Shown here piece after piece: positions 41,701 to 49,365 of a DNA stretch of 64,000 bases (positions are counted from its first letter, which is position 1; every line of letters starts with the position of its first letter). The stretch is taken from assembly GCA_012934845.2 (NCBI GenBank), contig WNNJ02001487.1, forward strand, positions 178,884 to 242,883, read 5' to 3'. The translations under genes and the position numbers were made by a program. The notes beneath the pieces are model-generated. The model was not told where the DNA came from and searched no databases. It was given only the letters and a program-made list of their open reading frames with translations. This stretch comes from Pomphorhynchus laevis (Eukaryota; Acanthocephala; Palaeacanthocephala; Echinorhynchida; Pomphorhynchidae).

Positions 41701-44700
41701 CTTTCAAATACGCGATCTTGTGGTTTTGAAGTGTGCTTACAGAGAATTTCCTAATAATAATTACATGACTATTAGGTCATTATAATGAGAAGATAGTTAT
41801 TAGTCAAAGCAAAAATCAAAATACAATGTTACAAACGTCTCCTAGCGAGCAACAGTCATTAATATCAGCTAATTTCGCAATCGATATGTCAATGACTTAA
41901 ATAGCTCATTTCTAAAGCAAGTCTCTTTAGGTGATCGACATAGCGTTCCGCGTAATCCGTATTTGAACTTGGGCGTCCTCAGATGTTACAATAGGTAAAT
42001 GTCGCGCGGATCGGGGAGCTCACAAACACATGAAGATTGCCCTAGCAAGAGAGATGCTTATTTTCGTTCGCAACCAGGCGACATAATCTGCGTATAAGGC
42101 ATCCTTTTTTCGATTAGGTTCTGCGCAATCATCTTGATCATGGCATCTGCTGATGGTCCGATCCCACCAGTCGCGGCTATAACTATCGGACAGAATGTAC
42201 TGTGGTCCATTTACTATATTCGCTCTTCATATTTGTTGCGTTTTCGCGTCTCGTGATACTCGAAGCAAGATGATACGGTTTTGACTGGTATGATAGAGCA
42301 TTGCTGTTAAAAATACACAAGTCAAAAACGTTCGCTCCATACTGCCGCCAAACAGGCCGCAACATACGATATCCGGGCATGCATCTGGTCTTGTAGCTGA
42401 GACACGTTGGAAAGATATTGATTCGGGTACCGGTTCCAGCTGAGGTTCAAGTCCCACTCCATTGCATACAATTGTCAATGTGTCAGCCACTATGTCGCGA
42501 ATCTCGTAGTGTTGGATAATAGGCAGGGCACCCCTTTACAGGATAGATCATGTGTCATGTTTGATTGTCGCCACAAATACAGTTTTTCGCCATACCTGTG
42601 GGGGTCCAGTTGTAGCAAGCGGCTAGAACATCCCGAAGCTCACTGTATGCCAGCTGGATGCACCCTTTAAAGCAGCAAACTGTAAGTGTCTATACGTGCC
42701 TTCTGTACTAAACTCATTTATCTCATTTAGTTTATCGGCGTGGCGCTTGTTGTCCATGTCCTTAATAATGTTGGCTGTTATCATGTGCTGAGTATGTCTT
42801 TAGACTGGATCCGTAGTATCATCGTATGCTTTGCAAAGCATTTTAGAGGTCATATATTATAATATTAGGTCATTATATGAACTAATAAAAATATTGTTGT
42901 TACCAACATTTCTAATCTACGTGATATACACATTTAGACAATTAGCGATAACGATATTTCCATAGAATTCAAATTCAATAAAATTTACTGATAAAAAATT
43001 TCTGGATAAATAATATGATTAAAATAATTATTAGACAACTAAAAAATCTAGAATTGATAATATTGTATTGAAAAGAGTTCAAATTGCATGACTATTTATG
43101 ATTAAAGCTTGTTTACCTTTGAAGCAATACATTTGCCACCGTTAAAGCAAGGATTTCGATCGCATTGAATGTTTAATATTTTACTTTCACATTGTTGACC
43201 TGTCCAACCGAAAAAGCATAGACAGTTATCATTCTCAAGTCTTAACATTAAATGAATAATTTATTTAAAACCATTACCATCACATCAAGTAACATACGAA
43301 TAAACTCCGTTTGATCCACAGTCAAAGTTAGATGGCATTTTATATCGTTCTTTAAAATTTACATTTCGTTTGAACTCTGAATGCACAAAAAATTATTTGT
43401 AGCCAACTAAATTAATTAAAATTTAAAACAAATTATATATTTATTAAGCCAATAAAAATTTGCATAAAGTAATTATTTGATAATATAAAATGTAGCCGTA
43501 TTATGTTAATTAAATCAATAAAAAAGAACCTTATTATAAATAATTAATTTTTAATTTAAATAATTTAATAATTAAATTTTTAATTAAAGTATTAAATCAT
43601 TCCATTAAATATATATTTAAATATTAAATGTTTAAATATTTATTAAATATTTATTAAGTTATATTTATTATTTATACTTTAATTTGAACAATTAGCGATA
43701 ACGACATTTTAATTAGTGATAACGACATTTCAATTAGCGATCACGACTTTCAAATTCAATGAAATTTACTGTTTAAAATGTCTGGATCAACTAGATAATT
43801 TAACTGAATTTAATCGACATTTTAATCCTTAATTTAAATACTAAATGAATTTTAGATGCATTACTCGACAAGATAATCTCCAAATTAAACACTCGCAATT
43901 ACATATTCGTAATGTCTTATAAAATATTAGGATCAAGTTGATTATTTCCCCCAGTGGGAAATAATCAACATGTGTTATTATTGGGGGGGGGATAATTAAC
44001 TTGTATAATTTTTATTGTAAACCCATCTACCTTATTGCCAATAATATAACAAGGTAGAATAAGGTAGTCTCATCTACCTTATTGCCGATATTAGAACAAG
44101 TTTGCAAAAAAGGCACGATCATTCACAGTGATGAATGGAAATCTTATAACAAGCTTCATGAAATCGGGTTTCTGCATAAAACCGTCAATCATTCCCGTGA
44201 ATTTTTAAATCGTGAAACAGGGGTTCATACCCAATATATTGAATCTTATTGGGCAAAGATGAAAGCTAGAGGGAAGGAAATGAAAGGAATCCGCAAAAAC
44301 TTGTTAAATGATTATTTGGCTGAATATATGTGGCGAGATAATATTCCTGGTGAGCCAATTGAAAAAATACTTGATTTATTAAACATTTATTTTTAATCTT
44401 TATGTTATTTTCCTTTTTTTATTTTTTATTTTAATACCATAATGATTTCATTATGGGGATGAAATCAATGATTTCATCATTGATTTCATCATTGATTTCA
44501 TTATGGGGGAAATAATAAACTTGTGTAGTTGCTGGGGGAAATTATAAACTTGTGAAGTTGCTGGGGGAAATAATAAAACTTGTGTAGTTGCTGGGGGAAA
44601 TAATAAACTTGATCTAAATATTATTATATTTTGAGTTTTATTCTGCACTTCTAAGAACAACCCAAAAGCGTTTTATATAATTTAATAATTACACTATAAT

Positions 44701-45827
44701 TTAATATAATAAATTAAATTATTAAAAATTATATTATGATATAATTAATATTGAAATTACGTGATGTTTTTGAACATAAATTGATATATACTAAATTGAT
44801 AAATTATTATTGATATAATAATAAGCCTAAATTGATATACATTATTTTTAATAAATTTCAGATAAATCAATTTATATTCTACAAAATATGCAATTTCATA
44901 AAATTGCTTTAATTTTCTTCCAGAAAAAAAAATATAAATAATTTTACATTGTTAGCCTTCAATTAATATTCGAAAATAGATACATAAAAACTAAAAAAGC
45001 TAAAAATTTTATTAGTTTTTTATTTTTTCGAGAAGCATGTGCTAATTCAATAAAAATTAGCCAAAATCTAATAGTCTCCTAGTTTATTATAAATTTTGCT
45101 CAGCTTACAATTGAATTTAAAAATTGAATTTAAAAATTCATATATTCAATAATATTCATAAGTTCCGTTCATTGATTTATTCACAAATCAATGCGAATTA
45201 TTTATAATACATAGGTTAGATTGTAATTCGGTGTAAATATTGACAAATATTTGACAATTGGGTGTAAATTTGACAAATGATCAATTGTAAAAGTACCGTG
45301 GTAATCAGCTTTATCAAGAGATTGCTTCTGGTGATAAGGTTGAAACCTTCTTTGTACGTAATTTGGAAATCCGTTGAATAAGATTATGCTAGTGTCGCTA
45401 CCATTAAGTTTTTGATCGTCACCGATATAAATCATCCAATTGCGGTCAACTTCAAATGCGAGAAAATCAATTACTTTCCATAACTTACCATCTAAAGTGA
45501 TTTTAACTCTTGTTTGAAAGATATCTAATTCCAAGTCGTGGAATTCACATTTTTTGATCGTTTTTCTTACGTAGCCTATTCGATTATCAAATGTACGTAT
45601 CGAAGCTTCAAGCTTGTTAATAAGATAAGTCACTGATATATTTAACTGAGTTGAAGGTACAAAACGAAATAGATGTTCGTTTACTCCAGAGCAAATGTTA
45701 AACGAAAATACAAACTGCACAGGTAAAGTTTGATTTGAAACTTGATAATACATAGGCGATGAGTCAGCAATTAGATAAGTTGCGATAAGACATATTATAT
45801 AGCAAACAACGATGATACTTGAATTTC
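12486..45827 (-). CDS. crb: Crumbs-like polarity receptor (multi-exon)
   Basis: Single-pass receptor; in animals Crumbs sets the apical membrane domain, its tail binding PALS1/Stardust and FERM proteins. Exons in transcript order: 45827-45297, 43376-43298, 43240-43117, 40837-40678, 39351-39221, 39175-39121, 33222-33124, 33079-32960, 31305-31192, 30502-30425, 30359-30331, 23620-22959, 22100-21994, 21722-21656, 21504-21455, 21406-21025, 17809-17259, about 17090-16962, 14731-14606, 14551-14526, 12749-12486. All have GT..AG borders and phases agree except between 16962 and 14731, where at least one exon is missing (a candidate begins at 16706). Total is about 1,300 residues, near human CRB1. The call rests on the EGF and laminin-G-like mix, one membrane span and a tail ending ERLI. 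The first exon with the start codon was not found. Confidence 0.85.
13141..13190 (-). ncRNA. Minimal hammerhead-like motif, Penelope end
   Basis: On the minus strand: TTGAAGAAG, hairpin ACTGT..ACAGT, then CAAAACGTTTT and AAATAAAGTTT. This is the typical 3' terminal signature of animal Penelope-like elements, with GAAAC decayed to AAAAC. It lies in the last Crumbs intron. Confidence 0.5.
13411..13775. repeat. Foldback repeat with ~90-bp arms
   Basis: Arms 13411-13500 and about 13682-13775 are inverted copies (TCGCTCGAAACTGTGGTCCAG against CTGGATCACAGTTTCGAGCG), separated by a ~180-bp loop. It sits against a Penelope reverse-transcriptase fragment. Confidence 0.75.
13780..13935 (-). pseudogene. 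Penelope reverse transcriptase fragment
   Basis: Encodes HSCIPYNIKYNTLNNEILR and RIATICNDIGF, almost identical to the C-terminal part of the Penelope-like protein at 35443-38075. Broken at both ends; a remnant of another copy of the same family. Confidence 0.85.
15905..16240 (+). repeat. Solo terminal repeat of Penelope family
   Basis: Matches the 3' terminal region of the element at 35 kb: CAGAGGAAATACATCATTAG, then CCGAAACCTGATAGCATAGC, CCTCCTGATGACCTCTAATT and the long AT tail. No coding part attached. TTAGGGG before CCGAAAC can pair with CCTCTAA after CTGATGA. Confidence 0.8.
16321..16525 (+). repeat. Solo terminal repeat of Penelope family
   Basis: Second, shorter copy starting inside the CTGATAGCATAGCAG motif and continuing through the same AT-rich tail as at 15905-16240. 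Confidence 0.75.
16962..17090 (-). CDS. crb: Crumbs-like, start of last laminin-G-like domain
   Basis: The frame ends GALGITLKFRT before donor GTAAGT. FCNSTNISEWLYHRDG precedes it. The sequence resembles the first strands of a laminin-G domain. The 5' border is uncertain: acceptors at about 17089 (before AGAGAGGG) or 17083 (before GGCGG) both fit phase 1. The rest of the domain is missing. A frame from 16706 after acceptor CTTATAG (KPLAGSFYEKTVFFEEP) fits phase 0 and the strand pattern, but no clear donor follows it. Confidence 0.55.
17259..17809 (-). CDS. crb: Crumbs-like, four EGF modules in one exon
   Basis: One 551-bp exon between acceptor TTGGTAG and donor GTATAC. Four complete EGF modules follow one another, ending in CLCEEGFMGKYCEF, CQCDQGFFGPFCQH, CHCPLGTDGQFCEY and CSCSDQYTGKHCEI, each with the six-cysteine spacing. 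A partial fifth follows (CMRGQRQFNDTLMQCVCLQ). These are tandem EGF-like extracellular modules, usually disulfide-bonded rods. The preceding 3.2-kb intron (17810-21024) is free of other exons and carries Penelope terminal repeats. Confidence 0.85.
18485..18850 (+). repeat. Solo terminal repeat of Penelope family
   Basis: Diverged copy: the GCAGTTCCTCCTGACTACCT motif followed by the common tail to CGTAGACTTAGTTAGCTGAT. Confidence 0.75.
19045..19345 (+). repeat. Solo terminal repeat of Penelope family
   Basis: Copy with GAGCCGAAATCTGATAGCA and CCTCCTGATGACATCTAATT; the tail ends in CGTAGACTAAGTTATCTGAT. A further tail fragment lies near 19540-19640. Confidence 0.75.
19780..20640 (+). repeat. 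~258-bp repeat, one inverted and two direct copies
   Basis: Copies at about 19780-19900 (minus) and, in tandem, about 20110-20370 and 20370-20630 (plus). Shared segments include GAGGGACGAAACAACGATGA, ATACAGGAACGTCCACTGAT and CAACCGACTACCAA. Each has a GAAAC..CTGATGA hammerhead-like core. Confidence 0.85.
20165..20208 (+). ncRNA. Hammerhead-like core, 258-bp repeat
   Basis: GGGAC, GAAAC, short hairpin region with GATA, GGA-ACG-TCC hairpin, CTGATGA, GTCCC. Stem II GGGAC/GTCCC is a perfect 5 bp. A second copy is at 20423-20467 and a drifted one (CTGATAA, ATCCC) at 19809-19853 on the minus strand. The possible cleavage triplet ATA fits poorly. Confidence 0.4.
20641..21024. other. Crumbs intron, AT-rich
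   Basis: End of the intron between the exons at 21025 and 17809; nothing recognised. Confidence 0.5.
21025..23620 (-). CDS. crb: Crumbs-like, laminin-G-like region exons
   Basis: Exons 23620-22959 (220 codons), 22100-21994, 21722-21656, 21504-21455 and 21406-21025. Beta-strand-rich sequence with the laminin-G rhythm, for example VAELRYRYKMSNEL and LSYILFDNFLPDIDLHL; probably two diverged domains. A 48-nt intron separates the last two exons. The last exon ends in two bases (CC) that join the next exon's A to make a proline. The 67-bp exon at 21722-21656 is the least certain; it was placed by acceptor TGTGCAG, donor GTATCT and phase. Alternatively the frame continues from 21994 to 21812 without splicing. 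Confidence 0.6.
22160..22440 (+). pseudogene. Penelope-like GIY-YIG endonuclease fragment
   Basis: Reads SGEVYSILCSS..ELYVGQTRR, the GIY-YIG core, then VVAHHVRKTGHCPDID and, after a stop and frame change near 22372, RIASESLLIKSYG containing the catalytic glutamate region. In canonical Penelope-like elements this domain is C-terminal to the reverse transcriptase; the following 350 bp look like a 3' end. It lies within the Crumbs intron 22101-22958. It belongs to a different family from the element at 35 kb. Confidence 0.75.
22794..22820 (+). ncRNA. Minimal hammerhead-like motif
   Basis: CTGATGATG, ACAC-AG-GTGT hairpin, TTGAAA, located about 350 bp after the GIY-YIG fragment, where a Penelope terminal ribozyme would be expected. 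Short and probably decayed. Confidence 0.4.
23621..24849. other. Crumbs intron, AT-rich, nothing recognised
   Basis: No exon or repeat found. Overlapping short frames near 24491-24736 on both strands match no family I know. Confidence 0.5.
25504..25530. repeat. Perfect 27-nt palindrome
   Basis: Twelve-base arms GCCCTTAGATCT and AGATCTAAGGGC around GGT, inside the LINE remnant. Confidence 0.8.
26262..26522 (+). pseudogene. LINE apurinic-type endonuclease fragment
   Basis: Contains MILGDFNDRTG, the GDFN metal-binding motif of the EEP/APE endonuclease of non-LTR elements, then TFHCTSTNYILDIL (the T.....LDI block) and GSDPTGHEAIM in the position of the SDH motif. About 85 residues, truncated at both ends. 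Confidence 0.7.
28140..28340 (+). pseudogene. Second LINE endonuclease copy, decayed
   Basis: Nucleotide similarity to 26262-26460: GACTTCAACTACAGAACTGG against GATTTCAACGACAGAACTGG, then CAACACTTCGCAGA. The frame is broken. Confidence 0.65.
29320..29674 (+). pseudogene. LINE reverse transcriptase fragment
   Basis: AVFIDFSAAFDPISI is motif A (catalytic Asp). GVPHCSPTFSYLI is the degraded motif B (usually GVPQGSP). VVYAYDTTALLS is motif C, where the usual YADD is changed to YAYD, losing one catalytic aspartate. The parts lie in two overlapping frames, so the gene is dead. Confidence 0.75.
30331..33222 (-). CDS. crb: Crumbs-like, EGF module exons (second block)
   Basis: Exons 33222-33124, 33079-32960 (44-nt intron between them), 31305-31192, 30502-30425 and 30359-30331 (65-nt intron). 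They encode three EGF modules: one ending CQCPLGYYGTRCE, a DMNECELYPC module resembling calcium-binding EGF, and CSPATCFNGGQC..CICKPGFYGDRCE. A threonine-rich linker (STDDTTTT) leads into the next region. The 29-bp exon at 30359-30331 is inferred from phase (2 leading bases, then GCA GAT..AAG and donor GTATAA) and gives SERKSSK before SVLRRIEL. Confidence 0.75.
31866..31912 (+). ncRNA. Hammerhead-like core, 398-bp repeat, copy 1
   Basis: GGGTC, GAAAC, stem III ACGT/ATGT with loop TAA, GTA triplet, hairpin CTG-GGT-CAG, CTGATGA, GACCC. Stem II GGGTC/GACCC is a perfect 5 bp. A competing 8-bp helix GTCTGGGT/ACCCAGAC spans the CTGATGA. Confidence 0.5.
32264..32310 (+). ncRNA. Hammerhead-like core, 398-bp repeat, copy 2
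   Basis: Same core as at 31866 with stem III loop GAA in place of TAA; all paired and core positions are kept. Confidence 0.5.
33477..33512 (-). ncRNA. Canonical-order hammerhead-like motif
   Basis: On the minus strand: CTGATGA, hairpin GACT-TAAT-AGTC, GAAAC, AGCATAGA, GTC. Core nucleotides match the consensus. Stem III is only 2 bp, like the minimal ribozymes of Penelope elements. CCATA before CTGATGA can pair with TATGG a few bases after GTC. The plus-strand partner is at 33662-33697, with GTT in place of GTC. Confidence 0.55.
33662..33697 (+). ncRNA. Canonical-order hammerhead-like motif
   Basis: Same CTGATGA, GACT-TAAT-AGTC, GAAAC core as on the other arm, followed by AGCATAGAGTT; stem I pairing is weaker. 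Confidence 0.5.
33741..34950. other. Crumbs intron, AT-rich, decayed repeats
   Basis: Decayed Penelope terminal pieces (GACGTCATTAGGATGAACTA near 34190 and tail sequence near 34330-34400). No exon seen. Confidence 0.45.
34960..35442 (-). repeat. 3' terminal repeat of Penelope-like element
   Basis: Follows the stop of the element's coding region on the minus strand. Contains GGCCGAAACCTGATAGCATA, CCTCCTGATGACCTCTAATT and the tail ending in CGTAGACTCAGTTAGCTGAT. TAGAGG before CCGAAAC pairs with CCTCTA after CTGATGA. It defines the family of solo copies found across the window. Confidence 0.75.
35443..38075 (-). pseudogene. Penelope-like element, N-terminal GIY-YIG, then RT
   Basis: One protein of about 870 residues read from 38075 down to 35443, interrupted by an in-frame TAA at 37109 and a frameshift near 36750; no ATG starts the 5' end, so it is 5'-truncated. 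N-terminal part: CNCSTAGVVYLIQCTCG then LQYIGKT, RFRQH and LEKEDFWIKTLN, the GIY-YIG nuclease with its arginine and glutamate. C-terminal part: reverse transcriptase with DKASNNFVFICKK, YDFSTLYTNL (motif A), GVPMGGNSSPIIADL (motif B) and FRYIDDICVF (motif C, intact YIDD). Nuclease before RT is the permuted order of Chlamys/Naiad-type elements; Penelope itself has it after. It uses nicked DNA ends to prime reverse transcription. Lies in a Crumbs intron in the same orientation. Confidence 0.9.
38076..38230 (-). repeat. 5' terminal repeat fragment of Penelope-like element
   Basis: Upstream of the truncated coding region, similar to the terminal repeat: TTATTTATTAGTCTATTCAT and GTTTCTCCTGATAACATGCA on the minus strand. 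Shows that a terminal repeat flanks both sides. Confidence 0.6.
38231..39120. other. Crumbs intron, AT-rich
   Basis: Simple AT-rich sequence; nothing recognised. Confidence 0.5.
39121..43376 (-). CDS. crb: Crumbs-like, EGF module exons (first block)
   Basis: Six exons: 43376-43298, 43240-43117, 40837-40678, 39351-39221 and 39175-39121, with 57-nt and 45-nt introns joining the closest pairs (five coding blocks plus the split EGF). They encode about four EGF modules with the CxC..GxxGxxC ending, for example CKCQENYSGRLCE, CKCKPGYAG and CKCKDCFIGRHCE. Modules are split between exons, and the joined residues restore complete EGF patterns (KCIASK then ESLNFTCKC; PGYAG then SPC). The small exon 39175-39121 gives an 18-residue linker without cysteines. 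The intron from 40677 to 39352 is AT-rich with no other gene seen. Confidence 0.8.
39352..40677. other. Crumbs intron, AT-rich
   Basis: No exon or mobile element recognised. Confidence 0.5.
40838..43116. other. Crumbs intron with retroelement fragment
   Basis: AT-rich apart from a GC-richer block at about 41900-42850 that contains retroelement coding remains. Confidence 0.6.
42060..42620 (-). pseudogene. Retroelement C-terminal module remnant
   Basis: Minus-strand pieces in order: CICGDNQT, then HDLSC after a 1-nt shift, QHYEIRDIVADTL, GLEPQLEPV, SATRPDACPDIV, GLFGGSMERTFL and, in another frame, ATGGIGPSADAM. This series (CxCG, HxxxC, HxxIRD, EPxLxP, RPDI, FxGxxxERTF, ATGGxGPxA) is a conserved region linked to reverse transcriptase in many invertebrate retroelements. 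Several frameshifts; no longer functional. The clade is not assigned. Confidence 0.6.
43930..44615 (+). mobile_element. Merlin/IS1595-like DNA element with TIRs
   Basis: Terminal inverted repeats of 25 bp, 43930-43954 and 44591-44615, differ at two positions (GGATCAAGTTGATTATTTCC against AGATCAAGTTTATTATTTCC). The flanks carry a perfect 8-bp duplication AAATATTA (43922-43929 and 44616-44623), the size typical of Merlin. Several extra copies of the TIR-like unit CTGGGGGAAATAATAAACTT lie inside the right end. It encodes only a partial transposase, so it cannot move on its own. Located in a Crumbs intron. Confidence 0.85.
44061..44396 (+). pseudogene. IS1595/Merlin-type transposase, C-terminal part
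   Basis: About 110 residues with IIHSDEWKSYNKL (second catalytic acidic residue in SDEW), HKTVNHSREF, GVHTQYIESYWAKMK (glutamate of IES) and DYLAEYMWRDN, all standard for the ISXO2/IS1595 DDE domain. The N-terminal zinc-binding part and first catalytic Asp are absent; an in-frame stop lies just upstream at about 44051. Local duplication of CATCTACCTTATTGCC (44023 and 44069) marks the breakpoint. Confidence 0.85.
44624..45296. other. Crumbs intron, AT-rich
   Basis: Part of the intron between the N-terminal domain exon and the first EGF exon; nothing recognised. Confidence 0.5.
45297..45827 (-). CDS. crb: Crumbs-like, signal anchor and N-terminal domain exon
   Basis: After the acceptor TTATAG the frame reads a hydrophobic run (SSIIVVCYIICLIATYLIA) followed by DSS, which looks like a signal peptide whose ATG lies in an unseen upstream exon. 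About 150 residues of beta-rich sequence follow, including VKITLDGKLWKVIDFLAFEV and the glycine turns MIYIGDD and ILFNGFP, compatible with a diverged laminin-G-type sandwich. The exon ends in CAC G before donor GTACTT (phase 1), matching the next exon. The frame runs on to a stop at 45202 if the donor is not used. Crumbs proteins usually start with EGF modules, so this order is unusual. Confidence 0.6.
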
Positions 45828-48800
45828 CTATAATAAATCGAAGTTGACTTTTTAAAATGTTGAAATTTCAAAAGATAATTAAGTAATTGTTTAGGCGTAA
45901 TAACTGTGCCAACATCATTCTTTTGTATATTTTCATGATGCTATCTTACATTGCTAGCATAATGTTGTCTATTGTAAACGTGTAAAGATATTAATTTACA
46001 AAGAAAGTGTTGATGTTGACAAACCTTGCTAACGAAAATCTATTTCCCTCTTAGTGATCAAAGTAAAAACAAATCTCCGAAAAAAGTCTTTCGTGTCAAT
46101 CTTAATAATTTATCATTTTAATAACGGACAATCACTTTTGCTGCAAATCTGAGTATCAAGTAAACTTTAAATTTTGTTAAGGGTAGAACTACTTTCAGCG
46201 AGATAACTTGAAATGCTATTAAGCAGCGATCAAATAAAGATGTTCAAGTACCCTATTTTGTAACGCATTTTTTACGAACATGAAACAGTTCATATTTTTA
46301 ACTAATTATCAAATTTAGATATAAAAAATTAATTTTTAATTATTATTTATAACTATTTAAAACAGTTAATTTGCTGCTTTTAAACTTAATAGCACAGAAT
46401 TATCTAAACTTTCAAATATTTTTATTAATTAAGAATTATAATCAGTTATAATATATTTTAACTAATTCTTATTTAATTTTGATTCTGTTATACTAAATAA
46501 AAATATTAAAATTATTTTAAATAATTATTTCAATGTGTATGTAATATCAAAAGATCCTAAACAATTATTAATAATTTAAAAAATCTTGTAAAATTAAATA
46601 GAAATTCTTCGAGATATAATTGTTATCGGTTAAAATCTGGCATTAATCAAAAATTATTTAGTGCATAATTTGTTCAGATATAAACAAATACTCAAATATA
46701 TAATTTAAAACTTTACCGTGATTAAATATTTGTTATTCTTTACAAACAAAATGTGAAAATATTATTTTAATATTGATCATTTGAATATTGATGATCATTT
46801 GAATATTGTGAAATAATTTGTTTTTTTTATATTAATATTATATAATATATCATACTACAATTTAATATAAAATGTGATTACTAAAATATAAATAATTGTG
46901 ATTGGATACGGTGTTTACAATACGACATTAATATCAAGTATAATTTTTATTATTAATAATTATAATTAATTTTGCATTTTAGTATTTAAAAACACACTTA
47001 GATTTATCAGTGTAAATATTCTTCAATAAAAATGACTTTATTGGCAAAATTTTGAATAAAATTATGAAATTTAACTTTTGTTTAAAGTTTATATTTCTTA
47101 ATATATTTCTTTATCAATTTTATATTCTAAAGTGAACTTTTGTTTCAAGTTAGCAAAAGTTGAAATTTATTCTGTTTGAATCAAACAGAATGAATCGAAT
47201 TTCATCGATTTTAATGAATCGATAATTTATTAAGTGATAATGTTAGGTAATTTTTTATTAGGTAATTTTTAAGTTAATCGACATTTAGTTTGATATTTTA
47301 AAAGAAAATTATTTTTTATTTAATCTATAAATATATATTTTTATTTTATCTTTTTATTTCTTATCTAATCGTTTTGATAGCTTTGAAAAAAAAAGTTTAA
47401 GGTATTTTTCATTAGAAATATCGCAATGCTTTTAATCGAAATTTAGATATTTAATTATACATATTTAATATTTAATTATATAATTATAATATATTTGTGT
47501 TCTATTAAATTGTGAATTTGTCAATCATAGGATTTTCAACGCGTTTTTGTTACTTATTAATACCCAATATCGTTCTAGCACGATATCTTATTCAACATTA
47601 AGCTTGATCTCTAAAATCGTTTCTCCTGGCAATGATTTTATTGTTTTTAAATAGGAAACAAACATTAGCCTTTAGTATTTATATAAAAGTTTCTACTTTT
47701 TTATATTTTATATTTATTTTAATTTTATTATGGCTTATATTTTTAATATTTTTCTCTTTTATTTTTATCTTAAAAACTAAAATATTTAGAAAAGTTATGA
47801 GTAAACAATTTATTAAGTCAATTATCAATTTATTAAGTCAATAACAGGTTTAATGGGTTTATTTAATATTATTTAATAATTTAAATTATTAAATATTATT
47901 TAATATTATTTAATATTATTTACAATTATTTAATATTTACAATTATTTAATATAATTTTAATATATTTACAATTATTTAATATTATTTTTAAATATTAAA
48001 TTTATATTAAATTTAATATAAAATTTACTTTTATGCCATGTTCTAGTCCAGGCTTTTACGTGCATTATCTTCGTGTAAATATTCTAAGTTAAGATAACGT
48101 AATTATCGATCATAAATCAATAAATTATCGGTAAACAGATTGCTGACTACTTGTTAGCTGATTACTTAAATTAATAGATATAATGATTAATTGAAAAGTT
48201 TATTAAAGCTGATTTGCAACTTCGAATGCCTTATTAATTAGATCTGCGGTCATCTTTTACAAATATTTTTAATCGAATACCGTAGCCTCCAGACATATAC
48301 ACATTTGTAAGAAATTAAAAATATAAAGGCAAGCCATAATAAGATTACTTACCCCTCCTCATTTTCACACCAACAATCATCCATAAAACCAGAATAAATC
48401 TTACATTTAAGAAGTCAACCTTGTAAACTACAGCAGTTATGATAGTTTAAGACAGTTTGATATATGTTCTGAGTCCTAAAGGCATTAAATTCTAAATTAT
48501 GCCGACATTATCACAATAGATTCAAATTGAGGTCATCAACAACATCGCATTGGCTAGTGCCTATTTTGAATTTAACCTTAAAATTCGTATCCAGAAAAAG
48601 TAGCGTGATAGTAACACCGGTTACAACGAAGTTTATGCAAATTAACATATAGTGTAGTATTACTGGGTAACCTATAAAATAGACAGCTTAAAATGTGTAT
48701 TTAAGATATCGTGCAATGTGCATAACCTGAAAATATTTCCTTATAGGTTATCACATATAAGAACTTGATCTGTTTTATGTTCTAAGTACTAATTTGCTAA

Positions 48801-49365
48801 TAAATAATAGACATCAAAAATATGGAAGAACCTTGTATCTTATTACAAAACGTCTTTATAACGCTTTTTAATATGCATAGTTTACGCATTGGTGATGATA
48901 ATCGTCTTTAATCAAATTAAATGAATTGTTACGCTATAAAATAACTCTGCAACTCAATGTTAAATATAGTATTATATTGTGTCGGTACTTTTTGAAAAAA
49001 AAATTGGTAGAAAATAATAAATAAAGTATTTAATAGATATAAGAAAAATCTGTTAAATACTTCTATTTTGTAGATAATATTCAATTAAGTAAAGGGTTAA
49101 TATTTCATATTTTGAGTATCTGTAAATTACACTTTTAAAATGTTTAACTTTAACAGAGAGTTTTAACAGACGTTAAATTAATTACAACTTTATTAAATAC
49201 ATTAAATACAGTCAACTAATTTTAGACAATTTAAATATCTTGTTTAGATTAAAAAATAAATAAAATTTAATTCTTTATTTAGAAAAGTAAACACGATTGA
49301 AAGACTTATACTGCTTGAATAATGATTTAATATGTAGAAATTATATTAGCTAAAGATTCAATAAT
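45828..49365. other. AT-rich region upstream of Crumbs exon 2
   Basis: The Crumbs start exon should lie here or beyond but could not be identified. Hydrophobic short frames (for example 47632-47844) reflect T-rich DNA. Confidence 0.45.

Noticed and set aside
48349-48420. Short minus-strand ATG frame followed by GTAAGT, considered as Crumbs exon 1
   Set aside because: Its phase (2) does not match the following exon, which needs phase 1, and no signal-peptide character is seen.
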